From: CAWFFV01 sp963814985
Lineage (GTDB): Bacteria > Chloroflexota > Ktedonobacteria > Ktedonobacterales > Ktedonobacteraceae
Length of the DNA: 64,000 nucleotides
Reading direction: 5' to 3'
Assembly (NCBI GenBank): GCA_963814985.1
Contig: CAWFFV010000018.1
Location: 186,001-250,000 of the forward strand
A model generated the notes under the pieces. It was not told the origin of the DNA. It ran no database searches and saw only the letters and a list, made by a program, of their open reading frames with translations. Position numbers and translations under genes: made by a program. Of the stretch, positions 46,516 to 55,942 are shown piece by piece (position 1 is the first letter of the stretch; the number at the start of each line of letters is the position of its first letter).

Positions 46516-47577
46516 ATGGCAGAGAAACTACGCTTCGGCATTATTGGTTGTGGGGTGATTGGTCCACATCATGCTCGAACTATTACAAGCTTGCCTGATG
46601 CACAACTCATTGCAGTGGCCGATGCTCTTCCAGAAAGAGCACAAAAGCTTGCAGAGCAATACAATGTTACTTCTTATACTGACCCACAAGAGATGCTCAC
46701 CCATGAACATCTGGATATTGTGACAATCTGTACTCCCAGTGGATTGCATGGGGAACATGCCTGTCTGGCTATGCATGCCGGCTGCCATGTGATCGTGGAA
46801 AAACCCATGGAGATCACACTTGCACGTATAGAGGAAATGTTACAAGTGCAACAGGAGACAGGACGCAAGCTTGCAGTAATTAGTCAGCACCGTTTCGATG
46901 CGGCCACCATGCAAGTGGGCTCTCTTGTAGAGCAAGAAGCTTTTGGTAGATTAGTGCTCGGCAACGCCATTATCCCGTGGTGGCGCTCTCAGAAGTACTA
47001 CGATAGTGGCGCATGGCGCGGTACCTGGGAATTTGATGGAGGCGGTGTTCTGATGAACCAATCTATTCACTCGATCGACCTCCTTCAATGGCTGATGGGA
47101 CCTGTAAAAAGTATCTACGCATATACAGATACGCTCGTCCATCGTATGGAGACAGAAGATGCGGCTGTGGCTATCTTGCGTTTTGTCAACGGGGCAATTG
47201 GTACTATTGCGGCAACAACAGGTGCCTATCCAGGCGTAAGCACCCATATCGAAATCTTTGGAGACAGGGGTTCGGCGAGAATTGAAAACGATCGCCTTAG
47301 TTATCTGCATCTTGCACGTGATGATCAGGCAGAAGTCGGAGCCTATGGAGGCACTCCTGTAAAAGTGGATCTTGCTGAAGACACTGCATCGGGCGCACAG
47401 AATCCCAGAGGGGTCTTCCAGTCAGATGCACATACCCTGCAAATCGCCGATATGATACGAGCAATCCGTGAAAACGGGACACCACTGGTTGATGGACAGG
47501 CCGGACGCCATCCCGTTGAGATCATCTTAGGTATCTACGAATCTGCCCGTACACACTGTGAGGTTACACTCTCATGA
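46516..47577 (+). CDS. Gfo/Idh/MocA-family oxidoreductase
   Basis: 353 residues. The N-terminal Rossmann fold has GIIGCGVIGPHHARTI, and the EKP motif is HVIVEKPMEIT. The C-terminal domain shows WRGTWEFDGGGVLMNQSIHSID, where the DxxxH-type catalytic acids of the family usually sit. NAD(P)-dependent sugar or inositol oxidation is the general role. GAAGGGA precedes the start. It is coupled to the next gene by ATGA (47574-47577). Confidence 0.9.
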   Translation: MAEKLRFGIIGCGVIGPHHARTITSLPDAQLIAVADALPERAQKLAEQYNVTSYTDPQEMLTHEHLDIVTICTPSGLHGEHACLAMHAGCHVIVEKPMEITLARIEEMLQVQQETGRKLAVISQHRFDAATMQVGSLVEQEAFGRLVLGNAIIPWWRSQKYYDSGAWRGTWEFDGGGVLMNQSIHSIDLLQWLMGPVKSIYAYTDTLVHRMETEDAAVAILRFVNGAIGTIAATTGAYPGVSTHIEIFGDRGSARIENDRLSYLHLARDDQAEVGAYGGTPVKVDLAEDTASGAQNPRGVFQSDAHTLQIADMIRAIRENGTPLVDGQAGRHPVEIILGIYESARTHCEVTLS

Positions 47578-48446
47578 TTCATCTCTCAGCCTTCGCTGAT
47601 GAAATTTCTCCAGACCTGAATGAGCAAATTGCCGTCTTGCAAAGTGAAGGTATTCGTTTTATCGATTTACGCTCGGTTTGGGGTATCAATGTCCTCGATC
47701 TCACTGACGACCAGGTAACCGAGGTAAAACAAACACTGGCTGTCCACAGAATCGGTGTTGCTGCCATCGGCTCACCAATTGGAAAAGTGCCCATTGACGG
47801 TTCATTTGCTGAGCATCTCCAACGCTTCGAGCGTGCTCTTACGGTGGCCCATGCTTTTGGAACACCGTTTATTCGCATGTTCTCTTTTTATACAGCAGAG
47901 AACAAAAGATTTGATGCAGTTTCATACAGGGCAGAGGTGCTCAGGCGACTACGCGAGATGACAACACAAGCGAGGGCAGCGGGAATAATTCTGCTTCATG
48001 AGAATGAGAAAGATATCTATGGTGATATCATTGCTCGTTGCGTCGATCTCCATCAGAGTATAGATGATGTACATTTCCGTGCTATCCTTGATCCCGCCAA
48101 CTACCTTCAGTGTGCCCAAATACCCTACCCTGATGCTTACGAAGCCATACATCCCTGGCTACACTCTGTACATGTCAAAGATGTACGCCCCGATGGGGTA
48201 CTGGTCGTTGCAGGTGATGGCGCGGCACGCTGGCCAGATCTGTTGCAGCGCTTACGCACAGACGGCTATGATGGTTTCTTTACTCTTGAGCCGCATCTGA
48301 GTGCTGCCGGGCGATATCAGGGCTTTAGTGGCCCTGATCTCTTCCGTAACGCATCGCGGGCCTTCCAGGGGCTGCTCCGTACTATGGGACTGGGATTATT
48401 CCTAAAACCAAACTGCATCAGGCCTGTGGCGTTAACACTGCATTGA
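47574..48446 (+). CDS. Sugar phosphate isomerase/epimerase (TIM barrel)
   Basis: 290 residues of the xylose-isomerase-like TIM-barrel family (AP endonuclease 2 superfamily). Metal ligands are suggested by LLHENEKDIYG, ILDPANYLQC and SVHVKDVRPDG, and FFTLEPHL. Together with the Gfo/Idh/MocA gene, to which it is coupled, it forms a common sugar-catabolism pair. The last 28 bases overlap the 3' end of the convergent peptidase gene. Confidence 0.9.
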   Translation: MIHLSAFADEISPDLNEQIAVLQSEGIRFIDLRSVWGINVLDLTDDQVTEVKQTLAVHRIGVAAIGSPIGKVPIDGSFAEHLQRFERALTVAHAFGTPFIRMFSFYTAENKRFDAVSYRAEVLRRLREMTTQARAAGIILLHENEKDIYGDIIARCVDLHQSIDDVHFRAILDPANYLQCAQIPYPDAYEAIHPWLHSVHVKDVRPDGVLVVAGDGAARWPDLLQRLRTDGYDGFFTLEPHLSAAGRYQGFSGPDLFRNASRAFQGLLRTMGLGLFLKPNCIRPVALTLH

Positions 48447-49341
48447 AGGTCTGCCACATACCCATAAACATAGGATATGTCATGCGCTTAAAATTATTAA
48501 GAGAGGAATCAGCCATATATACATACTGACTATCGCCACCTCGTATAACAAAAAGATGGCCGCCTGGATAGTAGACTCTATCACGCACACTAACAATAAC
48601 AGGAGCACCTTTGTTAGCAATAGCGATGATCTCCTGGAGGGTACGTGTATGGTTAGCACTGGTATCAAAGCCGAAGTGCGCAGCCGTCATTGCAATACCA
48701 TCCTCACGCAACAACCCAAGCTGCGTATTCCATACTCCCAGATCCTGTTCCTCCTGTAAAACGTCCGCTGCAATGAGATGACGCCCATAAGCATTCATGA
48801 CCATCTCCATAGCAATACCAGAACAAGAAGAGTAGGACCAGACATTCAGTTGATAGGAGTTATGGTACTGCGCAGGAGAAGCAGAGTCGACGCGTTGCAG
48901 GCGTATGCTGGCCGTTAGTGGGGCTGAATGGGCAGAGGTTTGCATATCAAATGGTTGTGCGTAACGGAGAAAGGAAAATCCCAGGCCCCTGGTTAAGCCT
49001 TGTAGCGTTCCTCCAGTCACGCTGTCCTGCACAAAAAATGTGAGTAGCACCATGACAAGAAAACCAATGGAAACAAGGGTTCGACGACGTTTGTACCAGG
49101 AAGAGGACAAGGTAAATGCTGGTACTGGCTTTAACTCTTCAACACTTACAATACTGCCCTCGTGCAAATGCAAAACAGCAGTAACATGACGATCCAGGGG
49201 ATGAGCTGGTAAAGTCGTGCTTGACTGAACTGCTAGCATCCGCTTATGGCCTCTATACTCGCGCCACGCGCTGATGATCAAGGAGGTAATAATCAGCAGC
49301 ATTACAACAAGTAAGAGTGCCGTGACGACGGCAGATAACAT
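48418..49341 (-). CDS. Membrane-anchored C39-like cysteine peptidase
   Basis: 307 residues: one N-terminal membrane helix (1-25) and a second near residue 93-110, then an outside papain-like domain. Catalytic candidates are Cys in YSSCSGIAMEMV, His in GGHLFVIRG and Asp in MADSS. This is the C39_2-like peptidase arrangement. No transporter is adjacent, so it is not part of a bacteriocin export system. Its 3' end overlaps the TIM-barrel gene by 29 bases. Confidence 0.82.
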   Translation of the reverse strand: MLSAVVTALLLVVMLLIITSLIISAWREYRGHKRMLAVQSSTTLPAHPLDRHVTAVLHLHEGSIVSVEELKPVPAFTLSSSWYKRRRTLVSIGFLVMVLLTFFVQDSVTGGTLQGLTRGLGFSFLRYAQPFDMQTSAHSAPLTASIRLQRVDSASPAQYHNSYQLNVWSYSSCSGIAMEMVMNAYGRHLIAADVLQEEQDLGVWNTQLGLLREDGIAMTAAHFGFDTSANHTRTLQEIIAIANKGAPVIVSVRDRVYYPGGHLFVIRGGDSQYVYMADSSLNNFKRMTYPMFMGMWQTFNAVLTPQA

Positions 49342-49445
49342 ATATTAACCTCACTGCAACAATTTTTCTATGGAAACCACTCCGTTATTTAGTATAACGT
49401 AAAGTTGAGTAAGCAACTCTGTTTCCATAAGAAACAGCCAAATGA

Positions 49446-49812
49446 GGCTACAGATTTCTGATTCCTCAGCGCCTGAGACGCTTCGCTGACGTGTAATGAG
49501 TCATCCCGAACTTTTCCGGGACATGAAATGCCCTTTTTACCTATTTGGCAAGCGGGAGTGCAGAGGGCGGCAGCCTTCTGCCGGGGCTCGGGGTGCCCCC
49601 AAAAGCATCTTTTCCTTCTTTTGCTCGCCGCTAGCGGCGAGAAAGAGAGGAAAAAGAAGCTATTGGGGACACCAGGGTTTGGCAACCCGCAAGCCCCGGC
49701 AGGGAAACCCTGCACCCCCGGTTTCGGGAAACTTTATGTCCCGGAAAAGTTCGGGATGACTCATTAATGAGAGTGAGTCACCTGCCGGTGGCGAGGAGAT
49801 CTGAACAGTCAC
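49446..49812. repeat. P repeat copy J interrupted by an S cassette
   Basis: Left half GATTTCTGATTCCTCAGCGC with hairpin; right half GTGAGTCACCTGCCGGTGGC and ending GATCTGAACAGTCAC. The S cassette at 49496-49764 occupies the centre. Confidence 0.75.
49496..49764. mobile_element. S cassette, 269 bp, with long terminal inverted repeats
   Basis: Left end ATGAGTCATCCCGAACTTTT continues with CCGGGACAT, and the right end is the exact complement, giving at least 29 bp of perfect inverted repeat. Interior as in the 25397-25643 copy (including TTTTGCTCGCC and a CCCTGCACCCCCGG segment). No coding capacity. Confidence 0.7.
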
Positions 49813-49895
49813 GAAATAGTTTAAACGCACTCAGAAAGAGAACATTTTATTCATCTTGCCCGATACAGCAGAAATGGTACGATACGTGACAACTC

Positions 49896-49915
49896 CCCAC
49901 GCATTCATGCGTGGG
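49896..49915. repeat. Hairpin of IS200/IS605-end type
   Basis: CCCACGCAT-TC-ATGCGTGGG, preceded by AACTC, resembles the sub-terminal hairpins of IS200/IS605 and TnpB elements. No transposase or TnpB gene is nearby, so it is at most a solo end. It lies 36 bases ahead of the DUF72 start and could simply be a regulatory hairpin. Confidence 0.35.
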
Positions 49916-49951
49916 CTACACACACCTGTTTGATAAATAAGGAGCCAGATT

Positions 49952-50804
49952 GTGTTCTATATTGGTTGTCCTATGTGGGGTTACAAAGAGTGGGTGGGGA
50001 AATTTTTCCCGGCACGTACGCCAGCAAGCGAATTTCTCCGTCTCTATAGTCAGCGCCTGACAAGCGTAGAGGGAAATACCACATTTTATGCCCTTCCCTC
50101 GGCTGAAACGGTTGCACGATGGACTCAGGAAACGCCACCGACGTTCCGTTTGTGTCCCAAGATTTCTCGTAGCATTAGCCATGCGCCACGTCTGGATACG
50201 AGCAAGGATGAGGTGCTATTCTTCGTAGAACGCATGCGTGGATTAGGCACACGACTGGGACCAATGTTCTTACAACTCCCTCCTATCTTTTGCGCCTGCC
50301 CACATTCCAGAATTGCAAGTATTTCTCGATTTCTGGCCAACAGATGTACGTTTAGCTGTTGAGGTACGTCATCCCCATTTTTTTACCGAACCCCATACTG
50401 TCACATTGAATACTCTGCTCCGTCAGTACAATGTTGCACGTGTAATGATGGATACACGCCCTATCCAGATCGGCTCACCTCAAGAGCGACAGGTTCATCA
50501 GGCACGCGAACGTAAACCTCACTTGCCCTTGCAGGTTGCCCTCACAACTGACTTTACCCTGATACGCTATATTGGTCATCCGCGTATGGAAGTCAACGAA
50601 CCCTTCCTCAAGGAATGGGCACAACAATTAGGACAGTGGCTTACCCAGGGGATGACACCTTACGTCTTTTGCCACTGCCCCTTTGAGGAGCACTCGCCTT
50701 ATATCTGCGCTGAACTCTATCAACAAGTCAAGACATTGGTCCCGCTTCCCGCTTTGCCCTGGCTACATGGGAAGATGGAACCTGAGCAGGCTCGATTGTT
50801 TTGA
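49952..50804 (+). pseudogene. DUF72 family protein, one frame break
   Basis: DUF72 (YecE-like, TIM-barrel) protein: FYIGCPMWGYKEWVGKFFP, VEGNTTFYALPS and LGPMFLQLPP in the first frame, then FWPTDVRLAVEVRHPHFF and PYVFCHCPFEEHSPY in the second. The break is at about 50288-50291, where one extra T (CTTTTGCG) is likely. Corrected length 283 residues. The GTG start at 49952 has AAGGAG at nine bases. Function unknown. Convergent with the glycosyltransferase gene. Confidence 0.85.
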
Positions 50805-50825
50805 CGAGAGCACGCGTGGGATGAA

Positions 50826-51961
50826 TTAACGATGTCTGCGTCGTTGCATAAGTTGTGGTAGATAGTCGGCGCGAGAACTCGCTCTGCAATTACTTTCATA
50901 TAGATATTGACATATTTCTCTGCCATTGCCCTGGCAGAGAAATGCTGCTCAGCATAAGCACGCACAACGGCCCGATCAAGTTCGTCAATTCGTGCAATAG
51001 CATGCTCCATCTCACCGATGTCATGAACCAGAAAACCACTTTTTCCATGAGCCACGATTTCTGGTGCAGAGCCACGCGCAAAGGTAATCACAGGACAACC
51101 AACGGACATGGCCTCTATCATAACCATACCAAATGGCTCTTCCCACTGAATAGGGTTAAGAAATCCACGGGCACGACTTAACAGGTCAATTTTCTGGCGC
51201 ATATTGACCGGACCAATATACTTGATTTGATGATGATCAATCAGCGGTTTGATAGAGATCTGCAAAGTAGTTCACTGACTCGGGTACATGACGATCAATA
51301 GTACCAGCCAGAATCAGGGAACGCCCGCCCTCTTCGCCGCTCGGATCGCAAGGTGGGTTCCTTTTTCAGGAACAATACGACCTAACCACACAAAGAAATC
51401 TTCCGGTTGTTTGACCGTTGGCTGGAAGAAACCCATCGGAATTCCATGATGCACTACCCCTACAAAATTTAGGGGATAGGATACCTCTGCACGGGCACTC
51501 TCACTAATAGCAACCATCGGTACCGACTTCAGCCACTCCATATAACAATGGTCAGCATCGCCTGTCCATGACTGGACACGATCAAAAGGGAAACGACTAT
51601 GCAATGTAGTCACAAAAGGAGTTGCAAGATAAAACATAAGAGGGAAAATATACATATCCGCACTTGAAGAGAGATGAGCATGCACTATGTCAAAATCATG
51701 CTCTTTGATATATTCTACAGCCTTTTGGAGATGATAATATGCCTTGAGATGCGCCTGCCATGGCACGCCTGCATCGATGAGTGACTGGGGAAAAAACAAA
51801 ACGAGTTTTGCAGATGTTTTAGCGTCACCTGGAGCAAACAGTGTTACATCATGCTTTTGCGCAACTTGTTCCTCTATCAAATTATAGATAACAATCTCAG
51901 TACCTCCGTAGTTCTTTGGCGGAATGGCAATCCACGGAGGTGCTATATGTGCGATCTTCAC
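50826..51961 (-). pseudogene. GT4-family glycosyltransferase, three frame breaks
   Basis: Start: GTG 51961 with GAGGAGA upstream (VKIAHIAPPWIAIPPKNYGG, the GT4 donor-site Gly loop). DFDIVHAHL and VHHGIPMGFF follow, then FVWLGRIVPEKGTHLAI. One missing C near 51326 interrupts GVPLILAGTIDRHVPES; a second change near 51259 precedes IKYIGPVNMRQKIDLL and PFGMVMIEAMSVGCPVI (the E-x7-E region). A third near 50880 leads to YLPQLMQRRRHR and TAA at 50826, which resolves an apparent overlap with DUF72. The protein has about 379 residues. Probable exopolysaccharide or glycolipid role. Confidence 0.8.
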
Positions 51962-52202
51962 AGGTATTCTCCTCTCCCTCAACTTACATCTGTATCGCGA
52001 CCTTCTTACAGACAAAAAGCCATTTATAAGTGGCTCATCTTGTATACGCATAATCCCATTGAAAAGTTGCATTATGATGTAACAACTTTCTATCTATTTA
52101 CATATAATACCTCCAATGAATAATAGATATGTGGACCACATGTCTTTCACAAATTACCGAATATCTCATCATTTATATATATTTTATGTTCTATAAAAAA
52201 TA
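51962..52202. other. Intergenic region upstream of the glycosyltransferase gene
   Basis: AT-rich promoter region with no gene. A GTTGCATTATGATGTAAC inverted repeat lies at about 52063-52080 and could be an operator. Nothing else seen. Confidence 0.4.
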
Positions 52203-52364
52203 GTAACTACCCAGGTTCTCGCCATCTGCGATGGCTCGCTCTATTTTGTGTGGGTTGTGTTGCTCATAGTGGAGGTTGCGGCGCAACCTCCACTATGAGC
52301 AACACAACCCACACATAATATGAATCATCTCGAACTTTTGAAATAAAAATTCGGGATGATTCAT
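52203..52364. repeat. P repeat copy E fused to an S remnant
   Basis: Left end GTAACTACCCAGG, hairpin GCCATCTGCGATGGC, central palindrome arms 52247-52279 and 52283-52315 (33 bp, perfect, loop GGC). The right P half is missing; in its place is a 45-bp S remnant, ATGAATCAT...ATGATTCAT (52320-52364), which is itself a near-palindrome. Confidence 0.8.
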
Positions 52365-52376
52365 GAAGAAAGTTGT

Positions 52377-52586
52377 CTATTTTGACACTGTGTACCCAAT
52401 CTCATCGAGTACGGCTTTGATCTTCGACACCGTCACCTGCTGCGAATCATAATTCACAAGTACTGTTTTAGCGGGGATATCCACCTTCACATTTCCGACA
52501 CCCCCAACTTTCCCCAGGGAATCTTCAATAGCACGCTGACAATGCTCACACGAAATATCAGGAGCCACCAATGTTATATTTTCCAC
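52377..52586 (-). CDS. Heavy-metal-associated (CopZ-like) protein
   Basis: 69 residues: a single HMA domain with the metal site ISCEHCQRAIEDSLG (CxxC) and VKVDIPAKTVLVNYDSQQ. Such proteins carry Cu+ to CopA, which here lies at 14645-17081. GTG 52586 is chosen because GAAAGG lies upstream and the resulting length is that of CopZ; the frame is open to 52721 with an extra N-terminus that shows no family likeness. It is next to P copy E. Confidence 0.8.
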   Translation of the reverse strand: MENITLVAPDISCEHCQRAIEDSLGKVGGVGNVKVDIPAKTVLVNYDSQQVTVSKIKAVLDEIGYTVSK

Positions 52587-52813
52587 GATCGGTATGCCTT
52601 TCTCAACTATTGTGTGTTCTACAGTTTCACAATACCAACTTTCTTCGTCGGTATACCCATTCCCTATAGTATACCCTCCGAGAAGGGTTAAGAGCGGGGA
52701 ACATTTGCGCGATTGACCCAAGTGTATTAGAGTATAAAGAGAGCCTGCCAGAGATTTTCCAGACTCAACGCTAACTCATCTAGCTGATAACAAGAAAGAT
52801 ACATGGCAGATAT

Positions 52814-53919
52814 ATGGCATCTACACAAACACCAGAAATCAAAGAGCAGCCAATTACAAAAGGTCAGCAGAGGCGACGCCGTCTCCCGCTTCTCTTGCTC
52901 GCATTTGTACTTATAAGCGTCCTCATCGGATGGCAGTTAGTAAGTACACAGAGCAACAATACTGATCCAGCGGTAGCTGGCCGGCCACTATCAAACTCGC
53001 AAACACACCTCCACACTGTAGAGCTGGGAGGAAAGCCTGGCCAGTTATATCTTGGCACACATTTTGGTCTATTTACAAGCAATGATGGTGGGCATACATG
53101 GCCTCAGACAAGAGGAATGTTGAATAACCTGATGATTACGGCTATCGCGGTAAGCCCTGGCAATGCGGATTCTCTTGCAGTCGTTGGAATTCCCAGTACC
53201 AGTTCAGGATCACCATTTGGTATTTACTTTAGCAAGGATGGCGGGCAAAACTGGCTGCTACAGAAGCCACTGATTTGCCAGAGACAGCATATCCATTTAC
53301 AGTTTTTGCTGGTACATCTAATAAAAACTATTTTTATGCCTTCTATCTCTATGCTGGATGGTTCGAGACACAAGACATGGGAAAGAGTTGGAGATCTATT
53401 TCAGCAGATACCCTCTCAAATACGCAAGCACAATCCTTGTTTGCTTTTCCCAATAATCCTGACCACTTGTTACTGGGAGGAGATCAGGGGCTGTTCGAAA
53501 GTAAGGATCATGGGCAACACTGGAGCAAGATCGTTGCTGTGCAGGGTACCGTCCAGAGCATCATTGCTTCAAAGCATAAACCATCGACGGTTTTTTGTGT
53601 TACCGATCAGGGACTCTATCGATGGAAGGATGATAGTACACAAATCACTTTATTAGCATATCCGGGGAATATCCCCTTCTCACAAATTTCTGTTGATGCC
53701 ACAGGAAACATACTCTATGGCTTATCTGGACACGACCTCTGGTATTCAAATAACGCTGGAGAAAGCTGGCAGCTACGCACACATTTCGACCGTACAGACC
53801 TTATCTCCCTCGTTCTTGATCCATGGCATCCTGAACAACTCTATGCAGGCTTCTTCCTGCCAGCCAAAGTCTTGCTCAGTACCAATAGTGGAAACACATG
53901 GCAAACTCTTACGGACTAG
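52814..53919 (+). pseudogene. Sortilin/BNR-YCF48-like membrane-anchored protein, one frame break
   Basis: N-terminal membrane helix (LPLLLLAFVLISVLIGW) then repeats of the BNR/YCF48-like beta-propeller: FGLFTSNDGGHTW, YFSKDGGQNW, and in the second frame WFETQDMGKSW, LFESKDHGQHW, WYSNNAGESW and LLSTNSGNTW. The aspartate-box signature SxDxGxxW is clear. The frame changes at about 53260; one missing base restores a protein of about 368 residues. Function of such bacterial propellers is unclear; they may bind sugars or proteins outside the cell. A histidine kinase follows. Confidence 0.8.
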
Positions 53920-54009
53920 TACAATTCCCTTGACTGATAAAAGCGTTGGGCATATAGTTAACAAGGTAATAATATAGCAAGGTGAAAGAGCAGGAAGTGA
54001 GTTCCAGCA

Positions 54010-55056
54010 GTGAATAGAGTTGTTCGTTTTTGCATCGCCTGGCTCCAACGCTGGCACCTCTCCCTTTTCGAAAAAGTAATACTTGTCAATAGCGTATTAC
54101 TGGTAGGAGAGGCACTCGCTGGTCTCTGGGTAACTAGCCATAGCCTGGAGGCTCACCATTACCTGATTGACACCAGCTTTATTGTTATAGCAGCATTACT
54201 CAGTCTCTTCATCAATGGTATTTTATTACGAGCAAGTTTCCGGCCTCTCTTTAACCTGCTTTCGACAATTCGAGAGATAGGCGCGGGAAAAACGCAGGCA
54301 CGCGCTGCTACGCTTCCCGCTGACTCAGAAATTGGCGAATTAGCACAAGCATTTAATAGTATGCTCGATCGTCTGGAGCAGGCACGACGCGAGCAAACCA
54401 TGCTCATCTTACAAGCTCAGGAGGAGGAACGGCGACGTATCGCACTTGAACTCCATGACGAAACAGGACAAAACCTTACAGCATTACTTATCCATATAGA
54501 AGTACTCAAACAGAGTCTCCACACTCCATCAGCATCAGCGATTACGCAAGATAGAGGTAAACAACTGGACGAGGGACTACAAAAACTTGCTAAGATGACA
54601 CAACATACACTGGACAATATCCGTGTGCTTGCCCAGCAACTACGTCCCAGCGTTCTTGATGACCTTGGTTTACGGGCTGCATTTCGCTGGTTGGTAGAAG
54701 ATAGCGGTCAACGCTTACAATTAGAGGTCACACTTCATATAGAGGGTATAAAGAGTACGTCTCATGACCTTCCGCCTGATTACGAGACTACCCTTTTTCG
54801 TATCGCGCAGGAGAGTCTTACTAATATAGCACGACACGCCCACACACACAAAGCCTCTATCTCACTTATACAAAATGAGGAGCATATCTGTTTGCAGATT
54901 CTGGACGACGGCTGTGGCTATACTACACAGAAAACGGGATTTGGTATCTTCGGTATGCGCGAACGAGCAGCACTACTGGGGGGAACCCTGACAATCGAAA
55001 CACCAGCAGATCAGCACGGCACACTGGTGCAAGCTCTATTGCCACCCTCCTTTTAA
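54010..55056 (+). CDS. Membrane NarL-type sensor histidine kinase with HAMP
   Basis: 348 residues: two membrane helices (about 19-40, 58-75), a HAMP linker (PLFNLLSTIREIGAGKTQAR, then EIGELAQAFNSMLDRLEQ), HisKA_3 with the phosphoacceptor His (RIALELHDETGQNLTALL) and HATPase (AQESLTNIARHAHTHKA, LDDGCGYT, GFGIFGMRERAALLGG). Almost no outside domain, so the signal may be membrane-linked or come from the neighbour at 52814. Start is GTG 54010, AGGAAG about 15 bases upstream. The regulator follows 40 bases later. Confidence 0.92.
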   Translation: MNRVVRFCIAWLQRWHLSLFEKVILVNSVLLVGEALAGLWVTSHSLEAHHYLIDTSFIVIAALLSLFINGILLRASFRPLFNLLSTIREIGAGKTQARAATLPADSEIGELAQAFNSMLDRLEQARREQTMLILQAQEEERRRIALELHDETGQNLTALLIHIEVLKQSLHTPSASAITQDRGKQLDEGLQKLAKMTQHTLDNIRVLAQQLRPSVLDDLGLRAAFRWLVEDSGQRLQLEVTLHIEGIKSTSHDLPPDYETTLFRIAQESLTNIARHAHTHKASISLIQNEEHICLQILDDGCGYTTQKTGFGIFGMRERAALLGGTLTIETPADQHGTLVQALLPPSF

Positions 55057-55096
55057 AGCGTCAAAATAGGTATAGAGCAGAAACAGGAGAGCCACT

Positions 55097-55828
55097 ATGT
55101 CCACTGAGTCCAATCCTACCATACCTATCCGGGTCCTGCTTGCTGACGATCATGATATTTTACGACAGGGGCTAAAACTGCTTCTGGAGACACAGCCAGA
55201 TATCGAGGTCATCGGAGAAGCACGCACAGGGATAGAAGCTATACAACAAACTTTCAGTCTCAAACCCGATATTGTTATTCTGGATATCAGCATGACCGTG
55301 ATGGATGGACTGGAAGCATGTCGACATATACGTAGCCAACAACGTACTACGCAGGTACTGATCCTAACAATGCATGAAAGTGAAGAATATTTCTTGCAAG
55401 CACTGCGCATCGGTGCCACTGGCTATCTCATCAAGAAAGCCGCACCTGCTGATCTTTGCACAGCGATACGTGCCATTGCACATGATGGTGCTTTTCTCTA
55501 TCCAGGTCTGGCAAAAGCACTTATTCGAGCATATATAGCATCCCAAACCGATGCCAGCCGATCAGGTTTCGTTCACCCCATACACCAGAATGCGCCTAAG
55601 AGTTCAACGCTAGCTAATACGCTCAATGTTCTCACTCCACGCGAAATCGAAGTACTCACGCTGGTTGCTGAAGGTCACACAAACCAGGAGATCGCCGATC
55701 AGTTGGTACTGAGTATCAAAACTGTACAGGCCCACCGCGCCAACGTTATGGAGAAACTGGGAATCCGTGACATTACACATCTTGTACGTTTCGCTCTTCG
55801 TCATGGCCTGATTCCGCCAGAGCCTTAG
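55097..55828 (+). CDS. NarL/LuxR-family response regulator
   Basis: 243 residues. Receiver: DDHDILRQGL, phosphoacceptor Asp in DIVILDISMTVMDG, Thr in ILTMHES, Lys in GYLIKKAAP. The linker of about 30 residues is longer than usual. C-terminal HTH: LTPREIEVLTLVAEGHTNQE, then LSIKTVQAHRANVMEK. It is the cognate partner of the kinase at 54010 and closes the operon; a terminator follows at 55904-55942. Confidence 0.93.
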   Translation: MSTESNPTIPIRVLLADDHDILRQGLKLLLETQPDIEVIGEARTGIEAIQQTFSLKPDIVILDISMTVMDGLEACRHIRSQQRTTQVLILTMHESEEYFLQALRIGATGYLIKKAAPADLCTAIRAIAHDGAFLYPGLAKALIRAYIASQTDASRSGFVHPIHQNAPKSSTLANTLNVLTPREIEVLTLVAEGHTNQEIADQLVLSIKTVQAHRANVMEKLGIRDITHLVRFALRHGLIPPEP

Positions 55829-55903
55829 ACGTTCTCTACCAGAGAAATGGTGATCCCACAATGCTAAGGCAGGAACTAAGATTATGCGAAAAGCTTGTCA
55901 CAA

Positions 55904-55942
55904 ACAACAAAGGAGCATCCATTACTGGATCTCCTTTGTTGT
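55904..55942 (+). terminator. Terminator after the kinase-regulator operon
   Basis: ACAACAAAGGAG (55904-55915) pairs perfectly with CTCCTTTGTTGT (55931-55942), 15-base loop, 76 bases after the regulator stop. Confidence 0.65.

Noticed and set aside
49496..49764. Open frames of 79-108 residues on both strands of the S cassette
   Set aside because: They cover inverted repeats and GC-rich palindromes, and the second copy at 25397-25643 does not conserve them as protein.
50720..50825. C-terminal extension of the glycosyltransferase frame into the DUF72 gene
   Set aside because: The extended residues are not family-like; another frame gives a natural end at 50826 with no overlap.
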